A DNA stretch of 64,000 nucleotides from an uncultured Clostridia bacterium (GCA_934255545.1 CAKQOE010000002.1:1-64000); one strand, 5' to 3'; positions 8,654 to 18,183 are shown, numbered from the stretch's first letter. Notes: generated from the sequence alone by a model not told the origin. Made by a program: numbers and translations.

Positions 8654-8741
8654 GCGTGTTTTTCTGCTTTAATGCGTTAATATTGCATTAGGGCATCACA
8701 GTATTGCATTTTATTAGTGATTTATTGAAGGGAGAGCAAAG

Positions 8742-9536
8742 ATGGCTGGTTTACCTGCGTCCTTTTTCGGAAAGGTATTCTTTATACTCCAGAATTACTG
8801 GGGATCGCTTCTGGCAGGTGCCGGAAGGACTATTGCTATCGCTATCGTCGGAACGTTTTTCGGCGTAGTTATCGGTCTGCTTGTCGGAACGGTCATGACG
8901 GTTCCTAAGCAGATGAATGAAAATCCTGTTAAGACAGGCTTTATGTGGGCAGTTAAGAAGCTGCTGTTCTGCTATATCGAGTTTTTCCGCGGAACGCCTA
9001 TGATGGTTCAGGCTATGTTCATATACTACGGAATGATCCAGTACGCTAATTACGATATGGGGATGTGGAAGGCGGCGTTCTTTATAGTTTCCATAAATAC
9101 AGGCGCTTATATGGCTGAAACTGTAAGAGGAGGCATACTGTCGATAGACAAGGGGCAGACAGAGGGAGCAAAGGCTATAGGCATGACGCATATACAGACT
9201 ATGCGTTATGTGATAATGCCTCAGGCTATAAGGAACATCATGCCGCAGATCGGCAACAACCTGATAATCAATATAAAGGATACATCGGTATTAAGCGTTA
9301 TATCTGTAACAGAGCTTTTCTTCGTTGGAAAGGGCGTTGCAGGTGTTTACTATCTGACGTTTGAAACATATTTTATAGTATGCTTTATGTATCTGATAAT
9401 GACTGTGACGAGCGCGCGCATACTGCGTTTTGTCGAGAAGCGCATGGACGGCACTGACAGCTACGATCTTGCGACTACTGACACGCTTGCTCATACGAGC
9501 GGTATGACGCTTTATATGGAAAAGGAGGATGAATAA
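8742..9536 (+). CDS. amino acid ABC transporter permease (HisM/GlnP type)
   Basis: Membrane channel subunit with about five helices. The family motif [18 protein letters not shown] is near residue 80. The EAA loop [26 protein letters not shown] is around residues 125-150, where the ATPase docks. Length is 264 residues, slightly long because of a charged C-terminal extension. The start has a GGGAGAG site. The stop lies within the ribosome-binding region of the ATPase gene, so the two are translationally linked. Confidence 0.9.
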   Translation: MAGLPASFFGKVFFILQNYWGSLLAGAGRTIAIAIVGTFFGVVIGLLVGTVMTVPKQMNENPVKTGFMWAVKKLLFCYIEFFRGTPMMVQAMFIYYGMIQYANYDMGMWKAAFFIVSINTGAYMAETVRGGILSIDKGQTEGAKAIGMTHIQTMRYVIMPQAIRNIMPQIGNNLIINIKDTSVLSVISVTELFFVGKGVAGVYYLTFETYFIVCFMYLIMTVTSARILRFVEKRMDGTDSYDLATTDTLAHTSGMTLYMEKEDE

Positions 9537-9537
9537 T

Positions 9538-10278
9538 ATGGCAGACGCTATCATCCGTGTTTCCCATCTTGAAAAGAGTTTTGGAAAGCATAAGGTACTT
9601 AAGGATATAAATTTTGACGTAAACAAAGGTGACGTTACGTGCATAATCGGATCATCAGGCTCAGGAAAATCAACGCTCCTGCGCTGTATAAACGTTCTTG
9701 AGATACCAACTGCCGGAAATATATACTTCCATGACAAGGATATACTCGATAAGTCAAATAAAGTTACGGAATACCGCGCAAAGGTAGGAATGGTATTCCA
9801 GAGCTTTAATCTGTTCAATAACATGACAGTTCTCCAGAACTGCACTGTAGGCGTGCGCAAGGTGCTTAAAAAGGGCGATGCGTATGCTAAGGAGATCGCT
9901 ACGAAGTATCTTGAAAAGGTAGGCATGCTGCCTTATATAAATGCAAGACCGTCACAGCTTTCAGGCGGTCAGAAACAGCGTGTAGCGATAGCCCGCGCTC
10001 TTGCGATGGAGCCTGAGGTACTGCTGTTTGACGAGCCGACATCCGCTCTCGATCCTGAGATGGTAGGAGAAGTTCTTGACGTAATAAGAAACCTCGCCAG
10101 GGAAGGTCTGACTATGATAATAGTCACTCATGAGATGGCGTTTGCGCGCGACGTTTCCACTAATGTAGCGTTCATGGATCAGGGCGTTATAGCTGAGATG
10201 GATACGCCGGATGTTATATTCAACGAACCGAAGAATCCGAGAACAAAGGAATTCCTTTCACGTTTTATGAATAAGTAA
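9538..10278 (+). CDS. amino acid ABC transporter ATPase (GlnQ type)
   Basis: Energising subunit with Walker [10 protein letters not shown] (about residues 36-44), Q-loop VFQSFNLF, signature LSGGQKQR, Walker [15 protein letters not shown] and switch His in [11 protein letters not shown]. An ATG also exists at 9529, but the AAAGGAGG site at 9521-9528 leaves one base to that codon and nine to the ATG at 9538. The later start is chosen, giving 246 residues. A terminator follows at 10315. Confidence 0.92.
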   Translation: MADAIIRVSHLEKSFGKHKVLKDINFDVNKGDVTCIIGSSGSGKSTLLRCINVLEIPTAGNIYFHDKDILDKSNKVTEYRAKVGMVFQSFNLFNNMTVLQNCTVGVRKVLKKGDAYAKEIATKYLEKVGMLPYINARPSQLSGGQKQRVAIARALAMEPEVLLFDEPTSALDPEMVGEVLDVIRNLAREGLTMIIVTHEMAFARDVSTNVAFMDQGVIAEMDTPDVIFNEPKNPRTKEFLSRFMNK

Positions 10279-10314
10279 ATATTGATCTTACAGCGCATAG
10301 CTGATAGACGATAT

Positions 10315-10342
10315 AAAAGCCGCCGGCCATCCGGCGGCTTTT
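10315..10342 (+). terminator. rho-independent terminator of the first ABC operon
   Basis: AAAAGCCGCCGG pairs with CCGGCGGCTTTT around a CCAT loop. Near-symmetrical A and T tails would allow termination in both directions. Confidence 0.85.
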
Positions 10343-10496
10343 CGCGTCTCTTACAACAAAGTATTATAATATCTTAACAAATTTTAAGCACAAAATTCTA
10401 AGCTCCGATGGACAGATGTCGGACAATAGATGATAATTTTAATATATTGAATGTGATACAGATGTTTTAAAAGTACTGTGCCGGTGTATAATGTAG

Positions 10497-10502
10497 ATGA
10501 AA
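10497..10502 (+). promoter_or_regulatory. possible -10 box upstream of the lipoprotein gene
   Basis: A perfect TATAAT lies 102 bases before the start at 10604, without a good -35 box at the usual distance. The rest of the 325-base gap 10279-10603 holds only the terminator at 10315. Confidence 0.3.
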
Positions 10503-10603
10503 AGATGATCAGGGATGCCCGGAGATACACTTCTTAAGCCGGCGCACGGAGCGCTGCATCGTTGTATATTTTGGGTAAAAGTAATTCGAAAGGAGTTTGC
10601 ATT

Positions 10604-11335
10604 ATGAAAAAGAATATCAGAAGAACGGCTGCGGCTGTGCTTGCACTTTCGATGATGACATTCGGTTTTGCAGGCTGCGGTCAGAACAACAACAGTACAG
10701 GAAGCGCGTCTGACAGCGATACATCTGTAAATACAAGCGCAGATGCCGAAAACAGCGGCGTTATATCGCCTGCGCCACTCGGATACACTGTATCAGCTGA
10801 AATGCCGGACGGCACATATCACGTAGACCTCGATGTTTCAACGCTTGCGGAGCAGTCAGACGGTACATGCAGGATCCATGCGACTATAGAGGATTATGAT
10901 ATCTACGATCAGGTAGATATGAACAATATGAAAGTCGGAGATACTGTAAAGGTTGCAGAAAAGGATGTAAAGGTAGAGTCTCTTGAGAGAGATGACAGCA
11001 ACGGCATCATAACTGTAAACGGCGGCACTGAAGAAGGCGGTTATGATTTCACACCGCTTGAAGCTGATAACGGCAACGGTTATCGTACATTAACGATGGA
11101 TGATTACCCTGTTTATTATGTCGTTGGCGAGACTGACCTTACCATATCAGCAAATGTAAAGCTGTCTGACGGATTTGGTCTTGACAGCCCTTCAGAAGCG
11201 CCTGTTACCGTAGACCACAACGGATTTGCAAAGCATATGCAGGAAAATTATCCTGAATTCTGGACATGCGGCAGCACGAGCGTAGTCATAGAAAATGGAC
11301 AGGTAACTGAGATAGATCGTATATGGGTGCCATAA
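10604..11335 (+). CDS. unrecognised secreted lipoprotein
   Basis: I do not recognise a family. A signal peptide ends in FGFAGC (lipobox, Cys24), then a Ser/Asn/Thr/Asp linker and a globular domain of about 190 residues. It is rich in beta-forming sequence and acidic residues, with ATIEDYDIYDQVDMNNMKVGDTVKV resembling a small barrel or OB-like segment. There is one late Cys (FWTCGST). The frame is open from 10562, but the ATG at 10604 has an AAAGGAG site and begins a proper signal peptide. It appears monocistronic. Confidence 0.75.
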   Translation: MKKNIRRTAAAVLALSMMTFGFAGCGQNNNSTGSASDSDTSVNTSADAENSGVISPAPLGYTVSAEMPDGTYHVDLDVSTLAEQSDGTCRIHATIEDYDIYDQVDMNNMKVGDTVKVAEKDVKVESLERDDSNGIITVNGGTEEGGYDFTPLEADNGNGYRTLTMDDYPVYYVVGETDLTISANVKLSDGFGLDSPSEAPVTVDHNGFAKHMQENYPEFWTCGSTSVVIENGQVTEIDRIWVP

Positions 11336-11375
11336 GGCATAATAAATAACGTAGCGCCGGATGTTCCGTATTTGG

Positions 11376-11391
11376 CGCAGGCCGGCCTGCG
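11376..11391. repeat. CGCAGG-CCGG-CCTGCG palindrome, copy 2
   Basis: Exact copy of the palindrome at 5593-5608, here downstream of the lipoprotein gene. Confidence 0.6.
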
Positions 11392-11474
11392 ATACTGTCC
11401 GGTATATTCATTTTATTGTTGAATTATGAACGGCGGTGCGATAGAATAAAAAATATTCTTCGTGGCGCAAAACG

Positions 11475-11502
11475 ACGGGAGAAGCGATTCTCCCGTTTTT
11501 TT
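11475..11502 (+). terminator. rho-independent terminator after the lipoprotein gene
   Basis: ACGGGAGAA pairs with TTCTCCCGT around a GCGA (GNRA) loop and is followed by T residues. Confidence 0.8.
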
Positions 11503-11564
11503 ATGCGCATCATAAGATACTTAAGCTTGATTTTTTATGATTTGAACAGGATAAAGTGAATATT

Positions 11565-12533
11565 ATGAAAGTAGGAAAATTGGATAACGGGACGCTTGAG
11601 CGTCTGATAATAAACAAAATAAAATGCCGCAGACCTGAGGTGAAAAAGAGCGCAGCAGTAGGAGAGGACTGCGCCGTGATAGATTTCGGAGAATACAACT
11701 GCGTGATCTCGACTGACCCGATAACGGGCGCTGTAAACGATATAGGAAGACTTGCAGTAAACGTATCATGCAACGACATAGCGTCAAACGGCGTTGAGCC
11801 GCTCGGCATACTGCTTACAGTCCTGCTTCCGCCTTCCGTTACAGAAGAGCAGATGTCACAGATAATGGCTGACGCGGCAGACGAGGCAGCAAAGCTCAAT
11901 ATCGAGATACTCGGAGGCCATACTGAAATAACTCCTGTAGTAACAGTTCCTGTAATATCTGCGACGGCCCTGGGCCGTCAGATCGCTTCAGGAGCAGTTG
12001 ACAGAAATATAGAGCCCGGAGACCTTTTTGTTATGACGAAAGCCGCAGGCATCGAGGGGACAGGCATAATCGTCTCTGATTATGGTGATGAGCTTACCGA
12101 TGTGCTTACAGAAGAGGAGCGCAGCTTCGCCGTAAGCCTGCTTGATAATACAAGCGTTGTAAAAGAGGGCGTTATAGCGGGAAAGATGGGCATAGGACCG
12201 ATGCATGATATAACAGAAGGCGGAGTCCTCGGAGCGATATGGGAGCTGTGCAGGATATCCGGTGTCGGAGCAGATATAGATACTGCAAAAGTACCGCTTT
12301 ATGATGTGACCGAAAAGGTATGCAGTCATTACGGACTGAACCCGTACAGGCTCATATCCAGCGGTTCCATGATGATGGCTGTCCAGCCTGAAAAGTATGA
12401 CGCGCTTATGAGAGAGCTTAAGGAAGCGGGGATAGGCGCTACCTGCATAGGCAGGGCCGTGATGCAGGGCGAGGGTACGGACATCGCTGCACCGACTGCG
12501 GATGAGCTGTTTAAAGTTATTCATCGCAAGTAA
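11565..12533 (+). CDS. AIR synthase-fold protein (HypE/PurM/ThiL superfamily)
   Basis: ATP-binding protein of the PurM superfamily. VGEDCAVIDFG and STDPITGAVNDIGRLAVNVSCNDIASNGVEPLG are the metal/ATP-binding motifs of the N-terminal half. MHDITEGGVLGAIWELC is the conserved motif of the C-terminal half. It resembles HypE but lacks the C-terminal PR-x-Cys carrying the carbamoyl/cyano group and ends in IHRK, and no hydrogenase maturation genes are near. A ThiL-like kinase or an uncharacterised paralogue is more likely. GTG at 11556 is an alternative start; neither has a strong ribosome-binding site. Confidence 0.8.
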   Translation: MKVGKLDNGTLERLIINKIKCRRPEVKKSAAVGEDCAVIDFGEYNCVISTDPITGAVNDIGRLAVNVSCNDIASNGVEPLGILLTVLLPPSVTEEQMSQIMADAADEAAKLNIEILGGHTEITPVVTVPVISATALGRQIASGAVDRNIEPGDLFVMTKAAGIEGTGIIVSDYGDELTDVLTEEERSFAVSLLDNTSVVKEGVIAGKMGIGPMHDITEGGVLGAIWELCRISGVGADIDTAKVPLYDVTEKVCSHYGLNPYRLISSGSMMMAVQPEKYDALMRELKEAGIGATCIGRAVMQGEGTDIAAPTADELFKVIHRK

Positions 12534-12548
12534 TACGGATAGTCTGAT

Positions 12549-12564
12549 GCGCCGGCGACGGCGC
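12549..12564 (+). repeat. GCGCCG-GCGA-CGGCGC hairpin
   Basis: Perfect six-base stem with a GCGA (GNRA) loop, 16 bases after the stop of the AIR synthase-like gene. The remaining 312 bases to pckA (12565-12876) are strongly AT-rich and probably hold the pckA promoter, which I could not place with confidence. Confidence 0.55.
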
Positions 12565-12876
12565 GTTAATGCGTTTATGCGTTAAATCACCAAATTATTT
12601 TCTGACTATATTTGTATTAACATGAATTTTTGGCGAATTTAAATTTTTTTTAACGTTTTTATTTAAAAAATTTTCATATTGGTATATTATTGTTAAGTGC
12701 AGTCTGTTGCGGATCAAATATTTAATTATTGTCAATGTTAAATTTATATCATGCCAATCTGACAAAATTGAAGAATCTGAAACTGTTATCAGGGAAAGAT
12801 ATAAATAAAACATTTACGCTACACGCAGCAGCTGTAAAAAACGTATATGTAAAATGATTAATCTAGGAGAAGGAAA

Positions 12877-14469
12877 GTGGAATCATTAGGTACCAAGCAG
12901 CTTGGAATCAATAATCCAGGCGAAGTTTACAGAAATCTTGATCCGGCTCAGCTGACTGAGGCTGCTCTGCGCAGAGGAGAAGGTAAGCTCTGCAAGACAG
13001 GTGCGCTTGTTGTAACTACAGGCAAGTACACAGGAAGGAGCCCTGACGACAAGTTTATCGTTGACACACCGGCTATCCATGATGATATCTCGTGGGGCAA
13101 GGTAAACCGTCCTATCAGCAGAGAGAAGTTTGACTCTATCAAGAATAAAGCTCTTGCTTATCTTGAAGGAAAAGAAATTTTTGTATTTGACGGTATGGCA
13201 GGTGCAGATCCGAAGTATACACGCAAATTCAGAGTTATAAACGAACTTGCATCTCAGAATCTCTTTATCCATCAGCTTCTGATAAGACCTACAGAAGAAG
13301 AACTGGAAAATTACGGCGAGCCGGATTATACGATACTCTGCGCTCCAGGTTTCAAATGCGATCCTGAAGTCGATGGCGTAAATTCAGAAGCGGCTATCAT
13401 GATCGATTATGAGGCTCACTACATCGTTATCGTAGGTTCGGGCTATGCAGGAGAGATAAAGAAGAGCGTATTTTCCACTATGAACTTTGTGCTTCCTAAG
13501 GAAAATGACGTGCTTCCTATGCACTGCTCAGCAAATATGGATCCTGAAACAGGAGAATCAGCAGTATTCTTCGGTCTTTCAGGTACGGGAAAGACAACTC
13601 TTTCCGCTGACCCTCTCAGAAAGCTCATCGGAGACGATGAACACGGCTGGTCTGCAGACGGTATATTCAACTTCGAGGGCGGATGCTATGCGAAGTGCAT
13701 AAATCTCGATCCTGAGGCTGAGCCTGAGATACACGGCGCAGTCAGGTTCGGAGCTCTTGTTGAGAACGTTGTTATGGATTCTGATACAAGAGAGCTTGAC
13801 TTCTTTGATTCAAGCCTTACAGAAAATACAAGAGTAGGATATCCTGTTGACTATATCAGCAACGCTGCAGTTCCCGGTGTAGGCGGTATCCCTAAAGTAG
13901 TAATATTCCTTACTGCTGACGCTTTCGGAGTTCTCCCTCCGATATCAAGACTCAGCAGGGAAGCAGCTATGTACCATTTTGTTACAGGATTTACTTCAAA
14001 GCTTGCAGGTACTGAGCGCGGTGTAAAGGAACCTCAGCCTACATTCTCTACATTATTTGGAGAGCCGTTCATGCCTATGGATCCTAGCGTTTACGCTCAT
14101 ATGCTCGGTGACAGGCTCGATAAGTATGATACAAAGGTATATCTCGTAAATACAGGCTGGTCAGGCGGTGCTTACGGCACAGGAAGCAGAATAAAGCTCA
14201 GATACACAAGAGCTATGGTAACTGCAGCCCTCAACGGAGAGCTTGAAAAGTCAGAGTACAAGTACAATGAAGCATTCAACCTTGATGTCCCTCAGTCATG
14301 CCCGGGCGTTCCTGAAGAGATCATGAACCCTCGCGACACATGGGAAGACAAGGCTGCTTATGATGAAGCGGCTCTGAAGCTTGCTAAGATGTTCCACGAC
14401 AATTTCAGCGCAAAGTATCCCGATATGCCTGAGAACATCGCTAACGCAGGTCCAAATCTCGGAAAGTAA
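12877..14469 (+). CDS. pckA: phosphoenolpyruvate carboxykinase (ATP)
   Basis: Interconverts oxaloacetate plus ATP with PEP, CO2 and ADP. In anaerobes it can run towards oxaloacetate to feed C4-acid fermentation or biosynthesis. The P-loop GLSGTGKTTLSAD is at about residues 233-245. GRSPDDKFIVD and the metal/ADP motif FNFEGGCYAKCINLD are also typical. Length is 530 residues, as expected. The start is GTG at 12877 with an AGGAGAAGG site seven bases upstream, and no in-frame ATG is better placed. An AT-rich leader of over 300 bases precedes it. Confidence 0.97.
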   Translation: MESLGTKQLGINNPGEVYRNLDPAQLTEAALRRGEGKLCKTGALVVTTGKYTGRSPDDKFIVDTPAIHDDISWGKVNRPISREKFDSIKNKALAYLEGKEIFVFDGMAGADPKYTRKFRVINELASQNLFIHQLLIRPTEEELENYGEPDYTILCAPGFKCDPEVDGVNSEAAIMIDYEAHYIVIVGSGYAGEIKKSVFSTMNFVLPKENDVLPMHCSANMDPETGESAVFFGLSGTGKTTLSADPLRKLIGDDEHGWSADGIFNFEGGCYAKCINLDPEAEPEIHGAVRFGALVENVVMDSDTRELDFFDSSLTENTRVGYPVDYISNAAVPGVGGIPKVVIFLTADAFGVLPPISRLSREAAMYHFVTGFTSKLAGTERGVKEPQPTFSTLFGEPFMPMDPSVYAHMLGDRLDKYDTKVYLVNTGWSGGAYGTGSRIKLRYTRAMVTAALNGELEKSEYKYNEAFNLDVPQSCPGVPEEIMNPRDTWEDKAAYDEAALKLAKMFHDNFSAKYPDMPENIANAGPNLGK

Positions 14470-14480
14470 ATTTATAAATT

Positions 14481-15008
14481 ATGGCAGCAGAAAAAACACG
14501 TGAAGAACTGGTAGAAGCTCTCGAAAGATATTTCGAAGCATATTACGATGTTAACAAAGCCTCAGAAGACGCAGCTCCTTTGAGGCTTCGCTGCGACCTT
14601 CACGTTAACAATCAGAAATATTTTTTATTTAAGAAAAATGTTATGTGGGAGGCGAACTGCCACGAATACGTATACATTTTTTCTGTACCGAAGCTGACGG
14701 ATGAGATGTACAGGCTTTGTGAACATGTCGCTTACGAAGCGGGCATGAAGCTTGTAGATCCCGTACCGGACCACATGTACACGTACATTACGTGCGTTAT
14801 AGTGGCAGACGAGACAGAGCCTTCGGCGGTAAGGGCGTTAAAAAAGTGCCGTATATACAAAAGTTTTCGCTTTTCGCTGAGAGGCTGGATGGAATTCCAT
14901 ACAGCGGTACTCGACCGCTCGCGCGGACGCGCTTATACGAACCGCAGCGGCCGGGCTTATGCGAAATTATTTAATAAAATACTTCAAAAATCAAAAGGTA
15001 ATATGTAA
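14481..15008 (+). CDS. uncharacterised protein between pckA and cstA
   Basis: I do not recognise this 175-residue protein. It looks cytosolic, without signal peptide or membrane helix. An acidic helical N-terminus (REELVEALERYFEAYYDVN) is followed by a mixed alpha/beta core and a very basic C-terminal third rich in Arg and Tyr (RSRGRAYTNRSGRAYAKLFNK). The start is 11 bases after the pckA stop with no strong ribosome-binding site, and cstA begins 20 bases after its stop, so the three genes probably form one unit. Its position suggests an accessory or regulatory part for CstA, but that is inference. Confidence 0.7.
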   Translation: MAAEKTREELVEALERYFEAYYDVNKASEDAAPLRLRCDLHVNNQKYFLFKKNVMWEANCHEYVYIFSVPKLTDEMYRLCEHVAYEAGMKLVDPVPDHMYTYITCVIVADETEPSAVRALKKCRIYKSFRFSLRGWMEFHTAVLDRSRGRAYTNRSGRAYAKLFNKILQKSKGNM

Positions 15009-15028
15009 AACCTAAAAGGAGAGTTAAA

Positions 15029-16756
15029 ATGAACGCAGTAGTAATCTTACTGGTCGGTCTCGCTATCCTTGTTATTGCGTATCTTACTTACGGAAGATGG
15101 CTCGCAAAACAGTGGGGCGTTGATCCTTCACGCCAGACTCCTGCTCATGAGATGGAAGACGGCATGGACTATGTGCCTGCAAAGACACCCGTACTCCTTG
15201 GCCACCACTTCTCATCTATTGCCGGAGCAGGCCCTATAAACGGCCCTATACAGGCAGCAGTATTCGGTTGGGTACCTGTACTTTTATGGGTGCTTATCGG
15301 TGGTATATTCTTTGGCGCTGTACACGACTTCGGTGCGTTGTTCGCTTCTATCAGAAACAAGGGTAAATCTATCGGAGAAGTTATTTCAGCAAGTATGGGA
15401 AGCAAGGCTAAAAAGCTGTTCCTCGTATTTGCTTATCTTACTCTGATCCTCGTAGTAGCAGCATTCGCTTCTATCGTTGCAAATACATTCAACGCTACTT
15501 ATGATGCGTCAGGAGCTGTAGATGTACAGGCAAGTACAGCAAACGCTCGTACAGCCATGATATCTATCATGTTTATACTTATAGCAGTTCTTTTTGGTTT
15601 CTTCGTTTACAGAAGAAATGCAGGACTTGCTGTTTCAACTGTTATCGGTGTTGCCGCTATCATATTATGTATGGTGATCGGTTTCAACTGGCATCCGCTT
15701 TATCTGAGCGGAACTACATGGATGTTCATCATCGGTATCTACATCATGGTCGCTTCGGTATGCCCGGTATGGATACTTCTCCAGCCGAGAGACTACCTCA
15801 GCTCATTCCTGCTGTACTTCATGATGATCGCTGCCGTTATCGGTATCATAGGCGCTCATCCTACACTGGACATCCCTGCATTTACAGGTTTCGTTGATAC
15901 TATCGCTCCTACAGGAAAGTCACTCGGAGGTATGTTCCCTGCACTGTTCATCACTATCGCATGCGGCGCTATCTCAGGCTTCCATTCACTCGTAGGCTCA
16001 GGTACTACAGCTAAGCAGCTCGACAGGGAGCAGGACGCTCAGCCTATCGCTTACGGCGGCATGCTTATCGAGTGCGCGCTCGCTATCATCTCACTCTGCG
16101 CTGTAGGTTACATCTGGAATGACTATCAGTCAGGTACTACAGTAGTTCCTACTGCAGTATTTGCGACAGGTATCTCACAGATGATCGACAAGATCCCGTT
16201 CCTCTCAGGAACTCAGGAGATCACTTACTCAATGCTTATCCTTGCGGTATCAGCATTCTGCCTTACTTCGCTTGATACAGCTACTCGTCTTTCAAGATAC
16301 ATGTTCCAGGAATTCTGGCTCAACGGAAAGACTTATAAAGAAGCTGAAGGCGCAGCAAAGGTGCTCGCTAATCCATTAGTAGCAACTATCATCTCTGTTG
16401 TTCTCGGTATCGGTCTCGGTATGACAGGCTATGCTAACATCTGGGCGCTCTTCGGAGCTGCAAACCAGCTGCTCGCAGCGCTTGGTCTCATGGCTGTTGC
16501 TTCATGGCTCGGCTCTGTTGGCAGAAACAACAAGATGTTCTACATCCCTATGATCTTCATGCTCGTAGTAACACTTACTTCACTCTGCTTTACTATCAAG
16601 TCAAATCTTATTGGCGCTATGGCAGGCGGTGAAGGCGTTGCATGGATGTGGATCCGCGCGATCCTCGCTATACTTCTCGTAGTTCTCGCTGTTATCCTCG
16701 CTGTTGACAGCATCAGGACTATCATGAAGGAAGCAAAGAAAAACGCTGCAGCTTAA
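15029..16756 (+). CDS. cstA: carbon starvation protein CstA (peptide/pyruvate transporter)
   Basis: Polytopic membrane protein of 575 residues with about 15 helices. The family region HHFSSIAGAGPINGPIQAA is near residues 60-80, and SGFHSLVGSGTTAKQLDRE is in the middle. CstA family members import peptides or, in some species, pyruvate. The length is shorter than the roughly 700-residue enterobacterial CstA/BtsT but usual for Clostridia. An AAAAGGAGAG site precedes the ATG, and a strong terminator follows at 16930. Confidence 0.93.
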   Translation: MNAVVILLVGLAILVIAYLTYGRWLAKQWGVDPSRQTPAHEMEDGMDYVPAKTPVLLGHHFSSIAGAGPINGPIQAAVFGWVPVLLWVLIGGIFFGAVHDFGALFASIRNKGKSIGEVISASMGSKAKKLFLVFAYLTLILVVAAFASIVANTFNATYDASGAVDVQASTANARTAMISIMFILIAVLFGFFVYRRNAGLAVSTVIGVAAIILCMVIGFNWHPLYLSGTTWMFIIGIYIMVASVCPVWILLQPRDYLSSFLLYFMMIAAVIGIIGAHPTLDIPAFTGFVDTIAPTGKSLGGMFPALFITIACGAISGFHSLVGSGTTAKQLDREQDAQPIAYGGMLIECALAIISLCAVGYIWNDYQSGTTVVPTAVFATGISQMIDKIPFLSGTQEITYSMLILAVSAFCLTSLDTATRLSRYMFQEFWLNGKTYKEAEGAAKVLANPLVATIISVVLGIGLGMTGYANIWALFGAANQLLAALGLMAVASWLGSVGRNNKMFYIPMIFMLVVTLTSLCFTIKSNLIGAMAGGEGVAWMWIRAILAILLVVLAVILAVDSIRTIMKEAKKNAAA

Positions 16757-16873
16757 TAAAAAAGCCGCTTAAAACGCGTTACAGGCTGTCTGAAGGCGAT
16801 GCCGGAAGCACAGCAGCAGATATAAATATTCGATAAATACGAAATATTTTAACGAATTGAATAATATCGTGAC

Positions 16874-16889
16874 GCGCCGTCACCGGCGC
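16874..16889 (-). repeat. GCGCCG-TCAC-CGGCGC hairpin
   Basis: Perfect six-base stem. The loop reads GTGA on the minus strand. It lies in the gap between convergent genes, 16757-17064, together with the two terminators listed next. Confidence 0.55.
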
Positions 16890-16929
16890 CAACGGTATGC
16901 ACAGCAGAAAAGCGAAATATTTTTATCAG

Positions 16930-16967
16930 AGCTGCCGCAGTTCATAAAAGACTGCGGCAGCTTTTTT
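16930..16967 (+). terminator. rho-independent terminator of cstA
   Basis: AGCTGCCGCAGT pairs with ACTGCGGCAGCT and is followed by six T. Confidence 0.9.
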
Positions 16968-16975
16968 AATGCAAT

Positions 16976-17007
16976 AAAAAAGAGCCGCCCTGGTGACGGG
17001 GCAGCCC
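16976..17007 (-). terminator. terminator of the second amino acid ABC operon
   Basis: On the minus strand GGGCTGCCCCG pairs with CAGGGCGGCTC (two mismatches, one G-U) around a TCAC loop, and a T run follows. It faces the cstA terminator. Confidence 0.7.
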
Positions 17008-17064
17008 TTGGATCTGTTTGTACATAAATATTACTGTATATTTTATGCTATGTGCTTTTAATGC

Positions 17065-17988
17065 TTACTGTGCAGAGCTTTCAGTATCGCCTGCAGGCTC
17101 AGCGTCTACCTTACCGCCTTCAACTACGAGAGCTTCAGGGTCTGCAGCGTCGCCGTATACAGGAGCGAGAGTTTCTTCATAATCCTTGTGGAAGAAGTTT
17201 TCGCCTGCGAGAGATTCGATCTCACCGTTTATCCATTCGAGGAGTGAAGTGTTGCCCTTTGCTACTGCAGGAGCGATAGTGTCGATCTGTCCGAGTGATT
17301 CAACGCCTACAGTGAAGCCTGGATTGCTGATAGCCCATGCGAGTACTTCTGTGTTGTCTGTAGAAAGAGCGTCGCCTCTGCCATCGAGAAGAGCGTTGTA
17401 AGCGTCAGCGTACTGGTCGTACTTAACGAGCTCGATGTCAGGATAGTTTTCAGCGAAGTATGTTTCGGCAGTAGTACCCTTGCATACGATGAGCTTCTTG
17501 CCGTTGAGCTGTTCCGGATCAGTGATCTCAGCGCTCTCAGGTGAAACGATACCTAAAGCTACCTTCATGTAAGGCAGGCAGAAGTCTACCTTCTGAGCTC
17601 TTTCCTCTGTAACTGTGAAGTTAGCGAGGACTACATCGACCTTTCCTGTTTCAACGAATTCAACTCTGCTTGCAGGATCTGTAGAAACGTATTCTACCTT
17701 AACGCCGAGATCCTGAGCTAATCTTTCAGCAAAGTAAACGTCATATCCGGCATACTTACCGTTTTCGTCAACATAACCGAACGGAGCCTTGTCGCTGAAT
17801 ACGCCGATCCTGATAGTGCCGTCAGCCTTGATCTCATCTACTGTACGTCCTGCAACGCTTGCAGATGATGAACCGTTGTCAGCGCCGGCAGCGCTTCCTG
17901 CATTGTCTGTGTTTGAACCGCATCCTGTAAATGCTGCTCCTATCATGAGAACAGACATGGCAAGAGCTAAAATACTTCTCTTTTTCAT
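17065..17988 (-). CDS. amino acid ABC transporter, substrate-binding lipoprotein
   Basis: Family-3 solute-binding protein. The signal peptide ends in GAAFTGC (Cys21), then a Ser/Ala/Asn/Gly linker and the binding domain from IRIGVFSDKAPFGYVDENGKYAGYDVYFAERLAQDLG. VDVVLANFTVTEERAQKVDFCLPY is the family signature. The frame is open to 18075, but the ATG at 17988 follows a GGAGGG site and starts a proper signal peptide, giving 307 residues. It is the last gene of its operon, after two permeases and an ATPase on the minus strand. The gap to the ATPase (17989-18226) carries two hairpins. Confidence 0.9.
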   Translation of the reverse strand: MKKRSILALAMSVLMIGAAFTGCGSNTDNAGSAAGADNGSSSASVAGRTVDEIKADGTIRIGVFSDKAPFGYVDENGKYAGYDVYFAERLAQDLGVKVEYVSTDPASRVEFVETGKVDVVLANFTVTEERAQKVDFCLPYMKVALGIVSPESAEITDPEQLNGKKLIVCKGTTAETYFAENYPDIELVKYDQYADAYNALLDGRGDALSTDNTEVLAWAISNPGFTVGVESLGQIDTIAPAVAKGNTSLLEWINGEIESLAGENFFHKDYEETLAPVYGDAADPEALVVEGGKVDAEPAGDTESSAQ

Positions 17989-18148
17989 GATATTTTCCCT
18001 CCATGATGTCAGCCCGCACGGGCTGAAGAAAATGAATTTGATATTTATTATATTAAAAGCCGCTCGCTTGTTCATAAAATGTTGGGCATTTTATTCTGAT
18101 GTTCAAGCGGGCGGCATAATATAACCAATGTTTTAATATTTGGACAAA

Positions 18149-18162
18149 GCGGCGTAAGCCGC
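18149..18162. repeat. GCGGC-GTAA-GCCGC hairpin
   Basis: Perfect five-base stem with a GTAA (GNRA) loop between the ATPase and the receptor gene of the second ABC operon. Confidence 0.45.
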
Positions 18163-18166
18163 CCTG

Positions 18167-18183
18167 CACGCGCCGGGCGCGTG
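18167..18183. repeat. CACGCGC-CGG-GCGCGTG hairpin
   Basis: Perfect seven-base stem with a CGG loop, immediately after the GTAA hairpin. The two together probably shape the intercistronic mRNA. Confidence 0.6.

Noticed and set aside
11565..12533. HypE, hydrogenase maturation protein
   Set aside because: The essential C-terminal Cys is missing and no hydrogenase or other hyp genes are nearby.
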